From Chloroflexota bacterium (GTDB lineage: Bacteria; Chloroflexota; Anaerolineae; UBA7937): a stretch of 7,897 bases of DNA. Shown here in pieces: positions 5,577 through 7,897 of the stretch (positions are counted from its first letter, which is position 1; each line of letters begins with the position of its first letter). The translations under genes were made by a program, and so were the position numbers. Location: NCBI GenBank assembly GCA_003453555.1, contig DMLA01000225.1:1-7897 (forward strand). Direction: 5' to 3'. The notes under the pieces were generated by a model. It was not told the DNA's origin, searched no databases, and saw only the letters and a program-made list of their open reading frames with translations.

Positions 5577-6650
5577 CTACTCCTTTGGGCTCTTTAGGCC
5601 GCTCCCCGTGAGGGAGATCACGGTTATGCCTTCTAGGTGGGGCGAGAGTTGTTTGAGAGTGGCCACCGCCACCGCTGAGGTGGGCTCCACATATAGGCCT
5701 CGCCTGGCTATGATATCTCGGGCCTGCAAGGTCTCTTCGTCAGTGACAGCCAAGATCGCTCCCTCCGTGGCCCGTATCGCCTCCAAGACCTCTCTCCCAC
5801 GGATGGGCTCTCTTATACTTATCCCCTCGGCCACCGTGGGTCGAGGTTGCATAGGGGGGCGCCGATGGAAGGCTTCGTATAGTGGTGCGCAACCCCTAGC
5901 CTGTACGCCATAGAGGCGGGGAACTTTTTCGATCAGTTTCGCTTCTAGGAGGTCCCTGAAGCCTCGATGGAGTCCCAATAGGTGGGTCCCTTGCCCCACG
6001 GGAACTATGACCTTTTCCGGGGCCTGCCATCCGAGGGCCTCGCATATCTCGTAGGCCTCGGTTTTTATCCCTTCTAGGGGCAAGGGGTTCCAATAATGGC
6101 TGGCGTAGTAATCTCTTTTGGCCGCTTCTTGTGTCGCCTGGGCGGCTCTCTCGCGGGGGCCGGCGATGAGGATCAGTTTGGCGCCGTAAGCCTCGATCTG
6201 AGCCAATTTCTGAGGGGAGGTGTGAGCAGGGACGTATATTTGGGCCTCGATGCCGGCGCGGGCGCAGTAGGCGGCCAGGCTGGCTCCGGCATTCCCCGAG
6301 GAGTCCTCCACCACCCGTTTTATCCCCATCTCCACCAGGGCGCTCACGAGGAGGCTTGTGCCTCTATCTTTGAAGGAGCCGGTGGGGGCCAGGTACTCGA
6401 GTTTGCAAGCCACTTTCTGTCCGTAGAGTTCGACTTCAACCAGGGGGGTTTGTCCCTCGCCCAGGGAGATGATCTCGGTGACGGGCAACATGGCTCTATA
6501 CCGCCACAGGCCAGAGATATCGGTGTCGATGGCCTCTCTGGAGAAGGGGAGGCTGTCTTCTAAAGCGAAGGCTGCGCCGCATTCGCAGCGCCACCTTCGC
6601 ACATCGCTTGGAGCTTTGGCGCAGTTGGTGCAGCGAAAGCCGAACCTCAT
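5577..6650 (-). CDS. thrC: threonine synthase-like PLP-dependent enzyme
   Basis: This 357-residue fold type II PLP enzyme probably converts O-phosphohomoserine to threonine. An N-terminal zinc-ribbon-like segment has Cys7, Cys10, Cys22 and Cys24 (CX2C and CXC). SLGEGQTPLVE (62-72) is typical of threonine synthase. The PLP lysine is Lys94 in TGSFKDRG. SSGNAG (117-122) carries the cofactor-binding Asn120, and the end has LTGSGLKSP. The expected glycine-rich phosphate loop is VGQGTHLLG (218-226) rather than the common GN-G-GN type, so a relative with another substrate is possible. I choose ATG 6650, which overlaps the moaC stop as ATGA. A frame extending to 6737 exists, but it lies inside moaC and its 29 extra residues look random. 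The gene symbol is the likeliest but not certain. Confidence 0.8.
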   Translation of the reverse strand: MRFGFRCTNCAKAPSDVRRWRCECGAAFALEDSLPFSREAIDTDISGLWRYRAMLPVTEIISLGEGQTPLVEVELYGQKVACKLEYLAPTGSFKDRGTSLLVSALVEMGIKRVVEDSSGNAGASLAAYCARAGIEAQIYVPAHTSPQKLAQIEAYGAKLILIAGPRERAAQATQEAAKRDYYASHYWNPLPLEGIKTEAYEICEALGWQAPEKVIVPVGQGTHLLGLHRGFRDLLEAKLIEKVPRLYGVQARGCAPLYEAFHRRPPMQPRPTVAEGISIREPIRGREVLEAIRATEGAILAVTDEETLQARDIIARRGLYVEPTSAVAVATLKQLSPHLEGITVISLTGSGLKSPKE

Positions 6651-7114
6651 TCTAGGACGATCTCCCCGCTCTTCCCCCCGCTCTTTTTGACCAAGCGCAC
6701 ATCTTGGATGCGCATGGCCCTCTCTTGGGCCTTGCACATATCATAGATGGTGAGGGCTGATACGGTGACCGCAGTGAGAGCCTCCATCTCCACCCCCGTC
6801 TTGCCCGTAGCCTCCACCGTGGCTCTGATCTCTATCCCATCGTCTTGAAAGTCGAAGTCAACGCTTACGTTGGTTAAGAGGAGGGGGTGACACATGGGGA
6901 TGAGTTCGCTGGTCCGCTTGGCAGCGGCGATGCCCGCCACCTGGGCCACGGTTAGGACATCTCCCTTGGCTATCTCGTTTTTGCGGACGAGTTCGAGTGT
7001 CTGGGGGGTCATCACCACGCGACCTTTAGCCACCGCGACCCGCTTCGTGTCGGGCTTCTCTCCTACGTCTACCATGCGCGCTCGCCCTTGGGCATCTAGG
7101 TGAGAAAGTGTCAT
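6647..7114 (-). CDS. moaC: cyclic pyranopterin monophosphate synthase MoaC
   Basis: This 155-residue enzyme, together with MoaA, makes cyclic pyranopterin monophosphate, the first stable intermediate of molybdenum cofactor synthesis. Family landmarks are complete: KGDVLTVAQVAGIAAAKRT with Lys50, IPMCHPLLL with His76, TGKTGVEMEALTAV with Glu109, Met110 and Glu111, IYDMCKA with Asp125 and Lys128, and the C-terminal KKSGGKSG. The length is usual. The ATG at 7114 overlaps the glycosyltransferase stop as ATGA, and no good ribosome site is seen, so translational coupling is likely. It overlaps the next gene in the same way. No other moa, moe or molybdoenzyme gene is in the window, so its link to the neighbours is positional only. 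Confidence 0.97.
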   Translation of the reverse strand: MTLSHLDAQGRARMVDVGEKPDTKRVAVAKGRVVMTPQTLELVRKNEIAKGDVLTVAQVAGIAAAKRTSELIPMCHPLLLTNVSVDFDFQDDGIEIRATVEATGKTGVEMEALTAVTVSALTIYDMCKAQERAMRIQDVRLVKKSGGKSGEIVLE

Positions 7115-7827
7115 GATCTTGTGAACCGGACTCGGATAAGGCCCTTCACATCATCTAGCGCCGTTTGGAGGACGTTGACTCGGCTATCGAGATCTTCGAT
7201 CCATTCCACCGGAACCTCGAAGATCTCATAGCCCTTCTGTTCCGCCCGCAAGAGGAGTTCGGTATCGAAGAACCAGCCTTGATCTTTGACTAAGGGGACC
7301 AGTTCCCTTACCGCCTGACGCGTTAGGGCTTTGAAACCGCACTGGGCATCGGAGAACTTGTTGAAGAACAAGAGTTTGATGAGCAGATTATAGCCCCGAG
7401 AAAAGATCTCCCTCTTCAGTTGTCGGGTGATGACCGACTCTCTCTGGAGGCGGGAGCCGATAGCCAGATGGTAGCCGCCGCTGATCAAGGCCTCAATGAG
7501 GGGGGGGAAAGCCTCCAAATTGGTGGAAAGATCCACATCCATGTAACTGACCACGTCAGCCTCGCTCTCCATCCAAGCGCGCCGCAGGGCCCGTCCCCGG
7601 CCTTTCTCATCCAGGTGGATGAACTCCACCTCCGGGATCCGCTCGCTCAGCCTCTTCGCCACCTCTAAGGTTCGATCTGTGGAGGCGTTATCGGCGATCA
7701 CCACCCGCCAATCGTAAGGGCAGCGGGCGTGCAGGAAGGCTACCAAGGTAGAGATGCTCTGCTCCAGCACCCCTTCCTCGTTATAGACCGGGATCACCAC
7801 ATCGACGGTCACTTTTTCCTCTGACAC
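7111..7827 (-). CDS. glycosyltransferase family 2, dolichyl-phosphate-glucose synthase type
   Basis: This 238-residue GT-A fold enzyme probably transfers a sugar from a nucleotide sugar to a polyprenyl-phosphate carrier. Landmarks in order are VDVVIPVYNEE (8-18), DNASTD (46-51), DEKGRGRALRRA (73-84), the metal-binding DVD in YMDVDLST (Asp97 and Asp99), IGSR (123-126), DAQCGFKAL (160-168) and WFFDTELLLRA. This set is characteristic of the DPG/ALG5-like group rather than of capsule GT2 enzymes. There is no transmembrane tail, and the protein is about as long as the catalytic domain alone. The start is GTG 7827 behind GAGGGG. GTG 7812 behind AGAGG with a 5-nt spacer is an equally good alternative, giving 233 residues. 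It is the first gene of the apparent operon, and its stop overlaps moaC. The true acceptor and sugar are not shown. Confidence 0.88.
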   Translation of the reverse strand: MSEEKVTVDVVIPVYNEEGVLEQSISTLVAFLHARCPYDWRVVIADNASTDRTLEVAKRLSERIPEVEFIHLDEKGRGRALRRAWMESEADVVSYMDVDLSTNLEAFPPLIEALISGGYHLAIGSRLQRESVITRQLKREIFSRGYNLLIKLLFFNKFSDAQCGFKALTRQAVRELVPLVKDQGWFFDTELLLRAEQKGYEIFEVPVEWIEDLDSRVNVLQTALDDVKGLIRVRFTRS

Positions 7828-7844
7828 CGTCCCCTCTGTCGGAA

Positions 7845-7850
7845 ATTATA
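7845..7850 (-). promoter_or_regulatory. extended -10 promoter of the operon
   Basis: On the minus strand TGCTATAAT contains a perfect -10 hexamer TATAAT (7850-7845) with the TGN extension. The best -35 candidate at 17 bp (TAGTCG, 7873-7868) matches only three of six, which extended -10 promoters tolerate. Transcription would start near 7838, leaving a very short leader of about 10 nt before GTG 7827, or about 25 nt before GTG 7812. Confidence 0.6.
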
Positions 7851-7897
7851 GCACAATATGGCGCTCTCGACTAGAGGGAGACTGTCGAAAAACGCTT

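Noticed and set aside
4372..5913. Plus-strand frames opposite fabF and the threonine-synthase-like gene
   Set aside because: They are complements of well-supported genes and show no recognisable domain.
6651..6737. A 29-residue N-terminal extension of the threonine-synthase-like protein
   Set aside because: It runs inside moaC, has no family similarity, and the ATG at 6650 with the ATGA overlap starts directly before the zinc-ribbon segment.
7866..7889. Inverted repeat TCGAC...GTCGA near the right edge, with a T-run on the minus strand
   Set aside because: The arms are only 5 bp with a 12-nt spacer, and the T-run lies before the repeat in the transcribed direction, so neither a terminator nor an operator is supported.

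Overview
All seven genes in this window lie on the minus strand, so transcription runs from position 7897 toward 1. The gene content suggests a bacterial chromosome from the Chloroflexota or a close relative. This is an inference from the wording of SMC, for example GSQGRARLGMA, SGWLPI and GLTDAALAMRP around the R-loop and Q-loop, and from the fabF-rnc-smc order. No rRNA or other decisive marker is present. Base composition is fairly GC-rich, with frequent AGG, CTA and ATA codons.

Layout in transcription order. An extended -10 promoter (7845-7850) precedes a family 2 glycosyltransferase of the dolichyl-phosphate-sugar synthase type (7111-7827). It overlaps moaC (6647-7114, molybdenum cofactor) by ATGA. 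moaC overlaps a threonine-synthase-like PLP enzyme (5577-6650) by ATGA. That gene is 2 nt from fabF (4336-5574, fatty acid elongation). After 66 nt comes rnc (3577-4269, RNase III). These five genes look like one transcription unit mixing cofactor, amino acid, lipid and RNA genes.

Between rnc and the chromosome-organisation gene smc (1-2768, cut by the left edge) lies a compact element at 2878-3557. It is a Y1/HUH transposase gene of the RAYT (REP-associated) kind, flanked by three palindromes. One lies over its stop codon. Two more, in opposite orientations by their loops, lie upstream between it and rnc. The palindromes differ from each other by paired base changes that keep the stems, so they are members of one hairpin family. 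This self-contained REPtron-like unit is the most interesting feature. Its transposase carries an apparent pair of compensating frameshifts and a fresh 15-bp tandem duplication, so it may be decaying.

smc has its own strong sigma70-type promoter (TTGACA, 17 bp, TATACT) between the element and its start codon, so it need not depend on readthrough. Its 5' leader holds an inverted repeat. The window ends just before the C-terminal ATPase half of SMC. No tRNA, rRNA, CRISPR array or complete insertion sequence with a DDE transposase was seen.
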